64,000 bases of DNA from Vigna angularis (lineage: Eukaryota; Streptophyta; Magnoliopsida; Fabales; Fabaceae), in contig NC_068973.1 in assembly GCF_016808095.1 (NCBI RefSeq), forward strand, positions 124,001-188,000. Direction: 5' to 3'. The notes beneath the pieces are model-generated. The model worked only from the letters and a program-made list of their open reading frames with translations, ran no database searches and was not told the DNA's origin. This document shows, piece by piece, positions 12,769 through 23,599 of the stretch (positions within the stretch are counted from its first letter, which is position 1; the number at the start of each line of letters is the position of its first letter). The translations under genes and the position numbers were made by a program.

Positions 12769-13248
12769 TTACTTCTAAAACTTAAAACCCCTTCGTATCT
12801 CTTCAAACTTCAATCCCAAGTTCCAAGACCACATGCCTTTTGCATATCCACGTTAGCAAATAATACTATCACAGATTCTGCTACCATTATTAATTAGGAT
12901 TATGCTACCATCTCACACCAAACCAAATCGACAAAAACTACACTACGCGCGCAATTGCTTCCTTCTACCAATCACTAAAAATATACTCTTCTTCTGGGAC
13001 TTCAAATTTATCTAGAGATGGGAATTAAACCATATGATATGAGGTAGGGTCAATTTCCCCATCAAATTGCCTTCTAAATTTTCTACTCCCAAAGCTCAAC
13101 ACTTGCACTCATTGGCTTCCAAGATCTCACCACAAACAAAATTGCTTGGTTAAAAACTGGCTTCTTTTTACACTTCACTCACCTGCCTCTACCCTCTCTC
13201 TCCATCACTACCTTCCAACCACATCACCACCTTTAATTTCTTCTCACC
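11779..13248. other. LAZY upstream region
   Basis: About 1.5 kb between the long repeat and the LAZY core promoter. It contains a pyrimidine-rich tract near 12620-12660 and an (AAT)n run at 12737-12770. Open frames at 12485-12739 are composition artefacts around these tracts. No other gene is seen. Confidence 0.4.
12737..12770. repeat. (AAT)n microsatellite
   Basis: About eleven AAT units about 550 bp upstream of the LAZY start codon. Confidence 0.9.
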
Positions 13249-13256
13249 TTATATAT
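13249..13256 (+). promoter_or_regulatory. Probable TATA box of the LAZY gene
   Basis: TTATATAT lies 60 bp before the ATG at 13316, with a C/T-rich stretch between. This spacing would give a short 5' leader of about 30-35 nt. No transcript start is known, so the assignment is by position and sequence only. Confidence 0.45.
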
Positions 13257-13315
13257 TTTTTTCCTAAACTTGCTGCTTCCATTCTCTAAGCCCATTCATT
13301 CCCTCTGCTCTCATA

Positions 13316-14862
13316 ATGAAGGTAGGTCCTCTCTCTCTCTCTCTCCCTCTCTCTCTCCCTCTCTTGAGAGACTAAATTATACTGTAATCTTACACTAGGT
13401 TCTCCTTATTCATCCCATCAGAATGGATGAATGAATGAATATCTTTTTTTGTCATTTGCCTCAGTTCCTCAGCTGGATGCAAACTAAAATTGGTGGAAAA
13501 CAAGATAACAGAAAACCAGACACTCATACAACTACTACTTGTAAGTTTTCTACTTCTTTCATTCTTCTTTTCTTTCTCCCTGCTTGATGCATGCTTTTTC
13601 TACAATGGCCTGTGTGATCCATGTAAGATTATTCATTGCCTGCTGAAACACACACCACACCAGCTTCTCTTCCTTCAACAAAATCATCGATGGCAGAAAT
13701 AGAAGCAAACCTATAGAAAACCAGACAGACGAACGAATGTATATGTGTCTTCATGTGTTGAATATTTTACTTAATTGTAAGCTAGATTCCCTATTTTATA
13801 ACATGTTTACACTTTCAGATCATTATTGACGATGGTTTTTGAGTTAATTAACTTTTAAAGTGCCTGAAGAAAAAGAAAAAAAGTTAATTATGTATTTCAG
13901 AATTCTAGCTCACACAAGTTTTTGTGAAACTTTTGACCTTTTATGAAGAAACTGATCATCTTTGGAAATGTGCGATCAGATCTATGAAAAAAAAAGCCAC
14001 CCATGCACCCAGCAAGCATAGGATATCTTAATCATTTCTGTTTCAATTTTTCCTCTTTAACTTTTTAACTTTTTCATCATAGATCGATCCTAAATCATTA
14101 CGATCCAGAGGTGATATGTATATATATTTCTGTCCAATGCTAATGTATGAAAAAAAAATAACATCATATCTAATGTAACGTAACCTATAACTAATTTTAT
14201 TTCTTATTTATTTTTTATTTTGTTTATATACATCTTAAATATATTTTTCTGCAATTGAAGGAGACAATAAAAATGGTATAATTCTAATTATAAAAAGTGT
14301 GATATTTCCATGGAAGGTTAAGGATCTAAGCTGCCATATACGATCAACTTTTACGAACTAACTTTCCCATAGTTTAGTAGGTTGGTAGACTGATGATATT
14401 TAAGTTGACATATCAGAATTATTTTTTACATATGATAAAATTGTATAGTATTTTTTTCCTGATGACTCAAGAATCTATCCTTTTTCTTATACTAGTACTT
14501 GATACATACATGAATGAAGAGGAATTAAATTATTACAAGAATAATTCTAAAAGCAATAGTTTTCATTTTTTTAATGTAATGGTTATATTCAGTTACAGTA
14601 TTAGACTAAAAGAAATTTGTTTAGGTAAATTTGTAGGAAGATATTTTATCTATGATTCGTTAATATTAAGTTTTATTTTTAAGTATTTAAATAGACAAAA
14701 ATGACTTAACGAACCCGGACGTACGGAGTACTTGTCTATGTCTACAAGACATTATTGTCCTAGTTTAACTGCTCAGGATTGGCTGTTCCTCCGCACACAT
14801 AACAATACATTTCCTACCCTTAACTTCTATAATTTGTATTCAACTTCTATTTTCAATTTTGT

Positions 14863-14937
<75 letters not shown>

Positions 14938-16748
14938 AAGTCTATTTTAAAATATAAGATTATAACAAACTCTGTTTTTTCCATTGCAATTCATTTGTTC
15001 TATTTTTTTTATTGCATCACTTAACATATTTTCTTTCTCCGACTATATTTCTCATATTTTTCCTTTTTTATTCAGCTCAATCCATCTAATTTTTACATAA
15101 ATGGGACTTTAGAAAATTTTAATATAACTTGTTTCGCATGTACCCATACGAGGGATATATACTAGTGTAGAAAGGGCTGCAGATGTCTGTTATTTTGGAT
15201 TTTTAACGTTTGATCTCTGTCCGACGTCTATATGGGTGACGTTAATGAGACGTCGGACCCAATAGGTCACATGTCTATATAGACGTCCGATCCATACAGG
15301 TTAGACGTCTAGACGTCTGACACTATAGATCAGACGTCTAAAAGTTGCCGTATTTAATTGTATCTTTTTTCGCTTGAGGCCTCTCGGGTTGCTCCTGGCT
15401 CATGGTGATTCGATTTTACAACTTTATATTTTAGTTGAAGAAAATGTATTGTACGTTTTTTTTTGTATTGGATGGTTTTAAAAACGTAGTGGAGAGAATT
15501 AGAGGAGTGCAAAACGCAAGAAATCGCCGCCCAAGGACACGAGCAAAACTGCACCAAAACCCAATGAAAACACATTTTAATCGGTTCAAATGAAAGATAA
15601 TGCATTAAAGAGTGATGTAATCGGAGTAAAATTAATTTAAAACTGTGCAAAAGTGAGAAAACAAACCTGAAAAGCGTAACCCGTAGAGAGAAAACGCGAG
15701 GAAGATGATGAACATTAAGTGCGTGTAACTGTTGCCTCGCGTTCGCGGTGTTTTAATGCAGCCATATAGAAGTTGGTTCCCCCACATCAGACGTCTATAT
15801 GGCTGTAGAAGTTGGATTGGCGGGATCGGACGTTTAAATGGAATTAAAAAGTAACTTTTTAGATTTCAAAAATGAGTATAGAAGTCGGTTCCCCCCACAT
15901 CGGACGTCTATATAGCTGTAGAAGTCGGATTGGCAGGATCGAACGTCTAAATGGAGTTAAAAAGTAACCTTTTAGATTTCAAAAATGAGCATATAGAAGT
16001 CGGTTCCCCCACATCGGACGTTTATATGGCTGTAGAAGTCGGATTGGTGGGATCAGACGTCTAAATGGAGTTAAAAAATGACTTTTTACATTTCAAAAAT
16101 GAGTATATAGAAGTCGGTTCCCCCCACATCAGACGTCTATATGGCTATAGAAGTCGGATTAGCGGGATCGGACGTCTAAATGGAGTCAAAAAGTAACTTT
16201 TTAGATTTCAAAAATGAGTATATAGAAGTCGATTCCCCCCACATCGAACGTCTATATGGCTATAGAAATCAGATTGGCAGGATCGAACGTCTAAATGAAG
16301 TTAAAAAGTGACTTTTTACATTTAAAAAATGAGTATATAGAAGTCGGTTCCCCCACATCGGACGTCTATATGGCTGTAGAAGTCAAATTTGCGGGATCTG
16401 ACGTCTAAATGGAGTCAAAAAGTGACTTTTTAGATTTAAAAATGTGAGTATATAGAAGTATGTTCCCCCACATCAGACGTCTATATGGCTTTAGACGTCT
16501 GTTCCCCCCAGAACATACGTCTATATGGTTGTTTTATTTACGGAAAATGTCACCGGTCATTTTTTACGTTGTATATTCAAGGGTCTAAAGGGTGATGTTA
16601 AAGGTCTTTTCTGCATTAGTGATATAAATATTATATTGGGACTTAGTGTGATAATTAAACATTCAAAGTAATTAAGAAATAAATAAAATTGTTGTAATTT
16701 ACAGATTTGTGTGTGCATGTTTAATATAAGTTATGTTGAAGATATAAA

Positions 16749-16846
<98 letters not shown>

Positions 16847-17832
16847 TTTAGCTTTTAAGATAATTTAGTTGAGTTGTTAGAATTGAAAAAAGTTTTGATT
16901 TGGAACTTGTTAGACGATGGAAAACAAGAGAGTCGAGAAGAGTTCAGCGATTGGCCTGATGGTTTGCTCGCAATTGGTACATTTGGAAATAACAAGGAAG
17001 CACTAGAGAAGCGAATAGAGGAACCATCCTCCTCTGAGCAAATTCCTGACTTCACTCCTGAAGAAATTGGGAAGCTACAAAAAGAGCTCACTAAACTGTT
17101 GAGACAAAAACCCAAAGTGGAAAAGGAAATCTCCCACCTTCCTCTCGACAGATTCCTCAATTGTCCATCAAGCTTGGAGGTTGATCGGAGAATCAGCAAC
17201 GTACTTTGCTCTGATTCTGAAAATAAAGATGGCGACAACGAAGAAGAAAAACAAGAACGAGAAGAAGAAGATGATGATGAAGAAGAAGACATTGAGAAGA
17301 CTCTTGGTGTCATACTTGGTAAATTCAAAGAGATTTGTGCAAAAAACAGTAAGAAAGCAATTGGGAAGAAATCGATTTCGTTTTTGCTGAAGAAGATGTT
17401 CGTTTGTAGAAGTGGTTTTTCCCCAACACCCAGCCTTAGAGATACCCTTCAACTACAGGAGTCAAGAATGGAGAAGGTAGGTAGTCCTTTTACCTCCATT
17501 GGATTGCATGTACGCATTGCATGAACTGTGTGAATATATAATGTAGCGTTTTCTTATGCAGCTTTTGAGGATGATTCTTCACAAGAAAATAAACTCCCAG
17601 CATTCTTCTCGTGCACTGTCCCTGAAGAAGCGACTGGAAGACAGGAGGAAGATGCCGATGGAGGAGGAAGCAGAGGCTGAAACTGATGATGGCGGTAAAT
17701 GGGTCAAGACTGATTCTGAATGTCAGTATAACTTCCTATTCACACTTCTTTCTTGTATATATGTATATGGAGGGACAAGACAAGACAAACCAAATCTCTT
17801 TTCCTCTTGCAGATATTGTTTTAGAGATTTAA
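13316..17832 (+). CDS. LAZY/DRO1 (IGT family) gravitropism regulator, intact
   Basis: LAZY/DRO1 proteins set root and shoot angle by linking gravity sensing to polar auxin flow; their C terminus recruits RLD proteins. Five exons: 13316-13321 (ATG AAG only), 13465-13540, 16914-17476, 17562-17721 and 17813-17832, totalling 825 nt, 274 aa, all GT-AG. A six-base first exon is typical of this family and is easily missed. Visible motifs: N-terminal [15 protein letters not shown]; the family-defining [10 protein letters not shown] at residues 44-53; an acidic Glu/Asp run at about 130-155; basic KKRLEDRRK near the end; and the C-terminal SEYIVLEI, completed only when exon 5 is spliced in. It is closer to the short LAZY2/3/4 (NGR/DRO1) forms than to LAZY1; which paralogue is not decided. 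Intron 2 is 3.37 kb and carries a CACTA element and two long TA runs. Confidence 0.9.
13326..13368. repeat. (CT)n tract in LAZY intron 1
   Basis: An imperfect CT run begins five bases after the first splice donor. CT tracts near plant transcription starts can affect expression, but this is only a positional observation. Confidence 0.8.
14868..14934. repeat. (TA)n microsatellite in LAZY intron 2
   Basis: About 33 TA units. The open frame over it encodes only Ile-Tyr repeats and is not a gene. Confidence 0.95.
15160..16621. mobile_element. Non-autonomous CACTA (En/Spm) transposon in LAZY intron 2
   Basis: The left end reads TACTAGTGTAGAAAGG and the right end, reversed, CACTAATGCAGAAAAG, matching the CACTA-type terminal inverted repeat. 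Both sides carry the 3-bp duplication ATA (15157-15159 and 16622-16624), the usual length for this superfamily. The 1.46-kb interior has no transposase; most of it is short subterminal-type words around GACGTCTATATGG and a 115-bp tandem array. The left terminal base is T instead of C, so it may be immobile. Confidence 0.8.
15765..16505. repeat. 115-bp minisatellite inside the CACTA element
   Basis: About six and a half tandem copies. Each starts near TATAGAAGTCGGTTCCCCC, then GACGTCTATATGGCT, AGAAGTCGGATTGGCGGGATC, GACGTCTAAATGGAGT and a T-rich spacer. Each unit has two GACGTC palindromes in a fixed layout, with point changes between copies. CACTA elements often hold such subterminal repeats as transposase-binding sites. 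Confidence 0.85.
16752..16843. repeat. (TA)n microsatellite before LAZY exon 3
   Basis: About 46 TA units ending 70 bp before the exon 3 acceptor at 16913. Length variation here could influence splicing of the exon that carries the IGT motif. Confidence 0.95.
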
Positions 17833-18340
17833 CAAATCCTCCTCAATTTTTAACCGCTCTTTCTTTGCGTCTCTGTCAGGTAAGGTAACCTTCTGTTGTG
17901 TCTATATGGCTCTTGTAATGTAACTGTAAGTCTCTCAGAATTACTCATAAATTACCAATTATTTTGTCTCAGATTAAATCAAGAAGCAAGGAGATTATAC
18001 AAAGCATTACGAGGGAGCATGAAATGAAGCTATTTTTTTTGTGAGAGTTTATCTGTGATCTTGCACTGGCCTGAGTGGCTCGGATCATCAGTGTCAATCT
18101 CTCTGTTCTGTCAACAGCTACCGCTTCCCTTTGTTTTTGTTTTTTTTTTTCATGGTTGTTTCTGACTATGCAGAGCAACTCATGTTATACTTAATCGTAA
18201 ACACCATAACTCCTATCAACACCAATGGCCAAACCTACACATTCTGAACCCACTCTCTTATCTGCTAATTTCTTATCTACTATCCTTGTAATATCACTGC
18301 CACTCAATAATATTCACAACATGGGCTAGTAAAATACATT
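17833..18340 (+). other. LAZY 3' region, duplicated at 62808-63140
   Basis: It follows the LAZY stop. A likely 3' UTR intron runs 17880-17972 (GTAAGG to CTCAG). From GAGCATGAAATGAAG (about 18018) onward the sequence recurs with few changes at 62808-63140, where no LAZY coding exon is present. Confidence 0.7.
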
Positions 18341-18370
18341 TTCTATTCTACTTTAATTCAAAATGTTACA

Positions 18371-18450
18371 TTTTTTTATTTTTTAAATGCAGTTTACAAT
18401 ATTATTCAATCACAAATTATTCGACAAGATAAGTTTTATGTAAGTCTTAA
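18371..18450. repeat. 75-bp direct repeat, copy 1 (partner at 23331-23406)
   Basis: The words TTTACAATATTATTCAATC and AAGATAAGTTTTATGTAAGTC recur at 23331-23406, next to the HAK5 3' flank. In the third module (63160-63240) this sequence occurs once, joining the LAZY 3' region directly to the HAK5 3' flank. So 4.9 kb has been inserted between the two copies here. Confidence 0.75.
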
Positions 18451-18519
18451 TAATCAGGCTAAAAAATATTTAAAAAACAATTTTTAATTTGTTCACAATA
18501 TAACTCACCAATGAGTGTA

Positions 18520-18965
18520 ACCGATCGGTCATGATAGCCGTTTCAATTAATGGTCACTTATGCGCAGTTAGTAAGTGTATTAATAGATATTAATGGTCAA
18601 TTAATGAGTTTGATTGTCATATGTTCTGCGAACATACATTACTGATGGTTAATTAATATGATTGACGGCATAAAAATATACGGTATTAATGATTAATTAA
18701 TAAGTTTGACTGCCCAAAAATATACGCTATTAATGGTTAATTAATGGGTCTGATTGTTATGAGCCCTATAAATATGCAATTAATGTCTAGGTAACAACAC
18801 TTTTTTCATTCTAATGAAATAAAGACCTCTTTGAGAGAAACTTATCTGACTTGAGCCTCAGAGTGTTTCTTGCATGTCAACAACCGGTTGGTGTAAATTG
18901 CGTTCGTGAAGAGTATTAAAAGATCGGAACAAAGTTGAACCAGAAAGGAAGATCAATCCTCCTAC
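18520..18965. mobile_element. Gypsy-like LTR remnant
   Basis: This has repeated short TTAATGGTTAATTAATG words, then CCTATAAATATGCAATTAATG (TATA-like) and a tail with ATCTGACTTGAGCCTCAGAG. A diverged relative with ATCTGACTTGAACGTCAGAG lies at 56760-57110. A TATA-like stretch and this downstream tail are typical of plant Gypsy LTRs. Ends and target duplications could not be fixed. Confidence 0.5.
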
Positions 18966-19525
18966 CCTTTCAACCAAATAATATTATTTCATTGTAAAGA
19001 ACAAATGTTATTTAAATATTAAAGCTTAATAATTTACTTATTCAAAAACCTTTTTTTACCAAACAACCGAACCTAAACACACATTAGATTTTTAAATAAC
19101 ATTCTTACGCTAATGGTTATGTTTATATTTATTATTATTATTATCATATCATTATAATTATTATTATTATTATTATTATTATTATAGAAAAAAATGAAAT
19201 TAATAGTATGATAATATTATATATTCATAATATTTTATACTAATAATAATTATTATTATAGTAATAATAATACTAATAATTTTAATTGTAATATTTATTG
19301 TTAACTTCTTGACCTATTTCTAATTATAATAAAAATAAAATTAGACGGTCTTAAAAATATCACATAAGTTAAAATACCAGTTTTATACATGCAGAAATTC
19401 TCAAACACTAATTTTATAAAAGATATAAAGTAAAAAAGTTGGTCGAGTAAACTCATTATATTTTTCACTAAAATGTATAAAGATGGAGCATTTTTTTTAT
19501 GAATTTAGAAGAAAAAAAATGTTCA
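18966..19525. other. AT-rich spacer with ATT repeats
   Basis: Contains an (ATT)n-rich part at 19128-19290 and no recognisable gene. Confidence 0.4.
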
Positions 19526-19535
19526 TTTGAAAAAA

Positions 19536-20768
19536 GGTTTTAACTCTCGGATGGTCCTCGTATTTGTAGTATTTGTAGGGAAATATGAAGTGAGTTTTCT
19601 TGTTGAAAATGGTCCCAATTGAATTCTAATTTTTAAGAGACTGAGTCAATTAAGCTCCCTCCCTTAAAAGTTGACAGACAGCGTAAGTCTGCAGATGTGT
19701 GGTGATGCTGAGTTGTATGATTTTATTTACGTGGAAATAAAATTTTGACTTGGAATTCCCCACCCAATAAGAGCTTGCCACGTTGCATCCCCTTTTCCCC
19801 CCAAAATTTAGGGTTCTTGATTAGGCAAATGGCTTACTTGCTTCTCCTCCACGACAACTACTAGTGAGAAGAGTTTCAACAGTGACGCGAGATGGTTCAA
19901 ATTCACGATGTCTAATTCTGGTTGCTCGAATTGGTTTCTGTGATTTGTTTTCTACAGGTCTCGTGGACGCGAATTGGATGACGAAGTCGCGACTGGTTTT
20001 GAGTAGAGAAGTAGTAGGGCGATTTGAAGGTTCGTGATTCAGTGAAGGCGCGAAGGAATCGAAATTGGTGGTGGAGGAGAATCGTGATTGCGATTTCGCA
20101 ATTATGGTTTCTGAATTGGGTTTTTGAGTTTCTCTTATTTGTAGGTTGGAGTTGTGATTCTCAGTTCAGAGGAGGGTTTCTGATGAAGGTTGATGGTGGT
20201 GCAAATCGCAATAGCGAAATTAGGTTCTTCACGTTCTATGTGTAAAACCAGCTTTGCGCGAGGGTGAATGAAGAGTGGCGGCAAAGTGCAGAGAACTGGC
20301 GCGGCACGGTTTTGGGATGAACAACCTCGAATTTCAAATGTAGCTTCGCTTGGGATTTGTTGCGTTTGACGGGCTGTCGTGGCTGCCATAGTTGACGGCG
20401 ACACATGGTGTTTGATGGGCTGCTGTGGTTGCCATAGTTGACGGCGACGCATGGCTAGGTGGAATCGCGGTGGTCCAATGGAGATGACGGTAGTGCAAGG
20501 TTCTGTGATGGCACGATGAAGAAGATGAATCCCCCTCTGCATCAGAATTCAAAATTTGGATGGGAAATTACAAGTCATAATTTAAATTTTTCACATAAAA
20601 TCATCCATATCAATATCACTGCATTAGCATACTTTAACGTTGTTTGTCTACATTTAACAGAAAAATTTTAATTTTATGATTTTTTTAAAATTAAGATCCA
20701 ATTAAAACCGTTTTCAACAAAAAAAAATCCACTTAGATTTTCCTACAAATACGAGAATCATTTAAATC
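19536..20768. mobile_element. MULE-like element with GC-rich cargo
   Basis: Inverted terminal repeats of about 100 bp (left 19536-19640; right 20680-20768) share CTCGTATTTGTAG and TTGTTGAAAA. It is flanked by the 10-bp direct repeat TTTGAAAAAA at 19526-19535 and 20769-20778, within the 9-11 bp range of Mutator-like elements. The core 19730-20545 is much GC-richer than its surroundings and reads like captured host DNA, but no protein family was recognised. The frames at 20024-20552 on both strands are not convincing genes. Confidence 0.65.
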
Positions 20769-20778
20769 TTTGAAAAAA

Positions 20779-23330
20779 TATCATTTTTTATAAATAAAGT
20801 TGAAATAGTTAAATATTTTATTTAAATAATAAAATATTTATATTTCATCTCAGATATTACATTTTATATGATATATATATATAAATGCTAAAGTATTACT
20901 CATGGCATTGGAAGGAGGGGAAAATTAACGTTGATGTCGTTCCAAACAGATTTGCTTTATAAAGTTTGATTGTGTTAACACTAAAATATTATTATCCTAA
21001 TTTTGATTGTACTATTCTTTTCTTTAATATAGGATATGCTGCTGCTATTATATTTTATGTCTGTTTGCTTCCTCAATTTATTCTTTATGCTTGTTACAAT
21101 ATTTTCAATTTTAATTTATTCTCATTCTCATTAACATTAAATTAACGATATTTTTTATTTTTTTATTTTATCTAATTAATATTCCACGTTAATTAAATCT
21201 ACTTAAATATATCATAATTTTTTATTCTCTTTCTCTAAACTTAAACATTTTCATTTTTCACCCTTTTTTTCATTTCTTTCACTTTTTCCTTTTCTACTTC
21301 AACCCTCGGCAAATCATAAAATTTCATTTTTTTATTTGTATACTTTTAAAATCATTTAATAATATATGAACAAAAGTAAATTATTAAACTTTAAACATCA
21401 GTAACGTTGCATAACATTTGTTCTTTACAAAGAAATAATATAAAAGTGTGCAGCATTGATACGTGCATGTGAGGAGCAGAGAAGAAAGAGAAAAAAGTGG
21501 CAAACTTTTTTGTCACATCACCGTGGAATTCAGTCTATTTCAATCAATTTAAGGAGAGAAACTTGATTGATGTAATTATATCACATAACACAATTCATAT
21601 ACTTTTAAAAATAGATACTAACAAATTTAACGCTAAATAAATTTAGGGACCAAGTAATCAATAATCCTTATTTTAACTTCATGATGTTAATGTTTTTTAG
21701 ATATTTAAACTTAAACATGTCAAAACCCATACAAACAACTCAACATTATCCTAAAACATATTGGATAATTAAAAAAATAATAATTAAACGATAAAAAATA
21801 TATTTATTTATTTTTTAAATTTTAAAATAAAAAAATATCAAAATTTAAAACAAAAATAAATTTTTATTTCATATCTAAATTTAAAAATTAAAAACATATT
21901 TAACTCTAAAAAAAAATTTAAAAAAAAGAACAATACACATTATTTTATGATTATAAATCATAAGGTAAGAATTCCCTTCACTCAAGAAAGGGAAATATTA
22001 ATTAATATTAAGATTTTTTTTTCTCCTTTATGGGAAATAATATAGGTTTCTTTAATCTTAAATTAGCTTTTCACGTACGTTATTTCCATGAAATATATAT
22101 AAAAATAAAATGTTGCCTAGTGAAGCAAACTATTAATAATTTCACCCATAGATATAATATGACGGTATTCTCAAATAAAATATATTTTATAAAAAAAATA
22201 CTAAAACAATTTTTTTTTTAATATCTATTGTTTATAGTAATTACAATTCTAAATTTGATTATTAAATTCAAATTTACTAATTTATTATTATCAATAAAAT
22301 TCTGTCAGTAATGAAATCTTGATACCATAAACCAATAAAAAAAATTAGATTTAATTATGCTGTTATTGAATTAAGATTTTAAATTAATTGGATTGTGGTG
22401 ATGAAATGAGAAATATATTATAAGTCGAAATTGTACATGTTGATGAGATTGAATTGTATATAATTTATATCGATGATGAACATATCGGGTTTGTATATAA
22501 TCTTAAGTTAATGAGATACATTAGTTCAAATTGGGTTTGTGATATTCATTGCATTTGTGAGCTATATGAAGTTCATACTTTTATAATATTGTATATGTTG
22601 TTTAAGGTTGAGTATTTTAAATCCAATTGAATTAAATAAGTGTAGTTTGAATATTATATATATGAAAAAGTAATTTAGATTAAAAAGTATTTGTTTTTAT
22701 TTAATTAGAATCAAAGAGTTGAGTTATTTGTTCACCTAGCTCAAGCAATATTTTGTAGAATCAAGTAAGAAATTACATTGGTCAAAGTTATAAATAGTAG
22801 TTTGAACAAGAAAGAAATCATATAATTTTTTTTATTAAGGAGTTTTTGTTGTTGTTGAGTGTCAAATGTAAAAAAAAAAATTGGATTGTAACAATTATCC
22901 AGCCAACTTGCTCAAGTATTCTTTCCAAAAGTGTATTTGCTCAAGTATTTGATTAGTTAATAACAATGAAAATATTTTTTTTTCTTTTAAAAAATAATAA
23001 ATTGATGTCTTTTAGGCTTAATTAATATTTTGATCTTTATATTTATGAAGTTGATTCACTGTAATTCTTTTATCAATTTATTTTTTTAATTATGTTCTCA
23101 TTTTATTTAAAAAGATTTTCGACAATTTTATTAAATTGGTATTAACACTGTTTGAAATACGAGAAAATGTCATTTTTTCTTTTCTCTTCTGCTTCTTCCA
23201 GCATCCAACACTTTTTTCTCGTATCTCTCTCTTACTTTATCATCTAACTTTAACCCTTTTCATCTATTCTTGTTCCTATTTCTTCTTTTTTTACCTTAGG
23301 CTCACTTTTTCTCGTTCTTTTATTTATGTG
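20779..23330. other. AT-rich intergenic DNA, no gene seen
   Basis: Low-complexity AT-rich sequence with stop codons in all frames at short intervals. Small frames at 22030-22221 and 23136-23384 lack any recognisable domain. Confidence 0.4.
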
Positions 23331-23406
23331 TTTTATTTTTTAAACGCAATTTACGATCTTATTCAATCCCAAATTATTGGATAAGATAAGTTTTATGTCA
23401 GTCTTA
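23331..23406. repeat. 75-bp direct repeat, copy 2 (partner at 18371-18450)
   Basis: It opens the HAK5 3' flank. The flank (23407-23599) matches 63241-63402 beside the third HAK5 copy, which shows that the copied unit included the HAK5 downstream region. Confidence 0.75.
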
Positions 23407-23599
23407 AAATTTTACTATTCATTTTTTAAATTTTAAAACCAAAATATATCAAAATTTAAAATAAAGATAAATTTTTATTTCATACTTCAATTTATAAACT
23501 AAAAATATATTTAACTTAAAAAAAACACTCTAACAAAATTAAAAAAGATAACAATACACATTATTTTAAAATTATGGATCATAAGCAAAGGAAGATGTC

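Noticed and set aside
14732..14935. Open frame encoding Ile-Tyr repeats
   Set aside because: Translation of a TA microsatellite; the same applies to frames at 57205-57474 and 58542-58736.
15354..15650. 98-codon minus-strand frame in the CACTA element
   Set aside because: No similarity to transposase; ends in repeat sequence.
16855..17452. Minus-strand Ser-rich and Phe-rich frames
   Set aside because: Shadows of the acidic and Lys-rich LAZY exon 3 on the plus strand.
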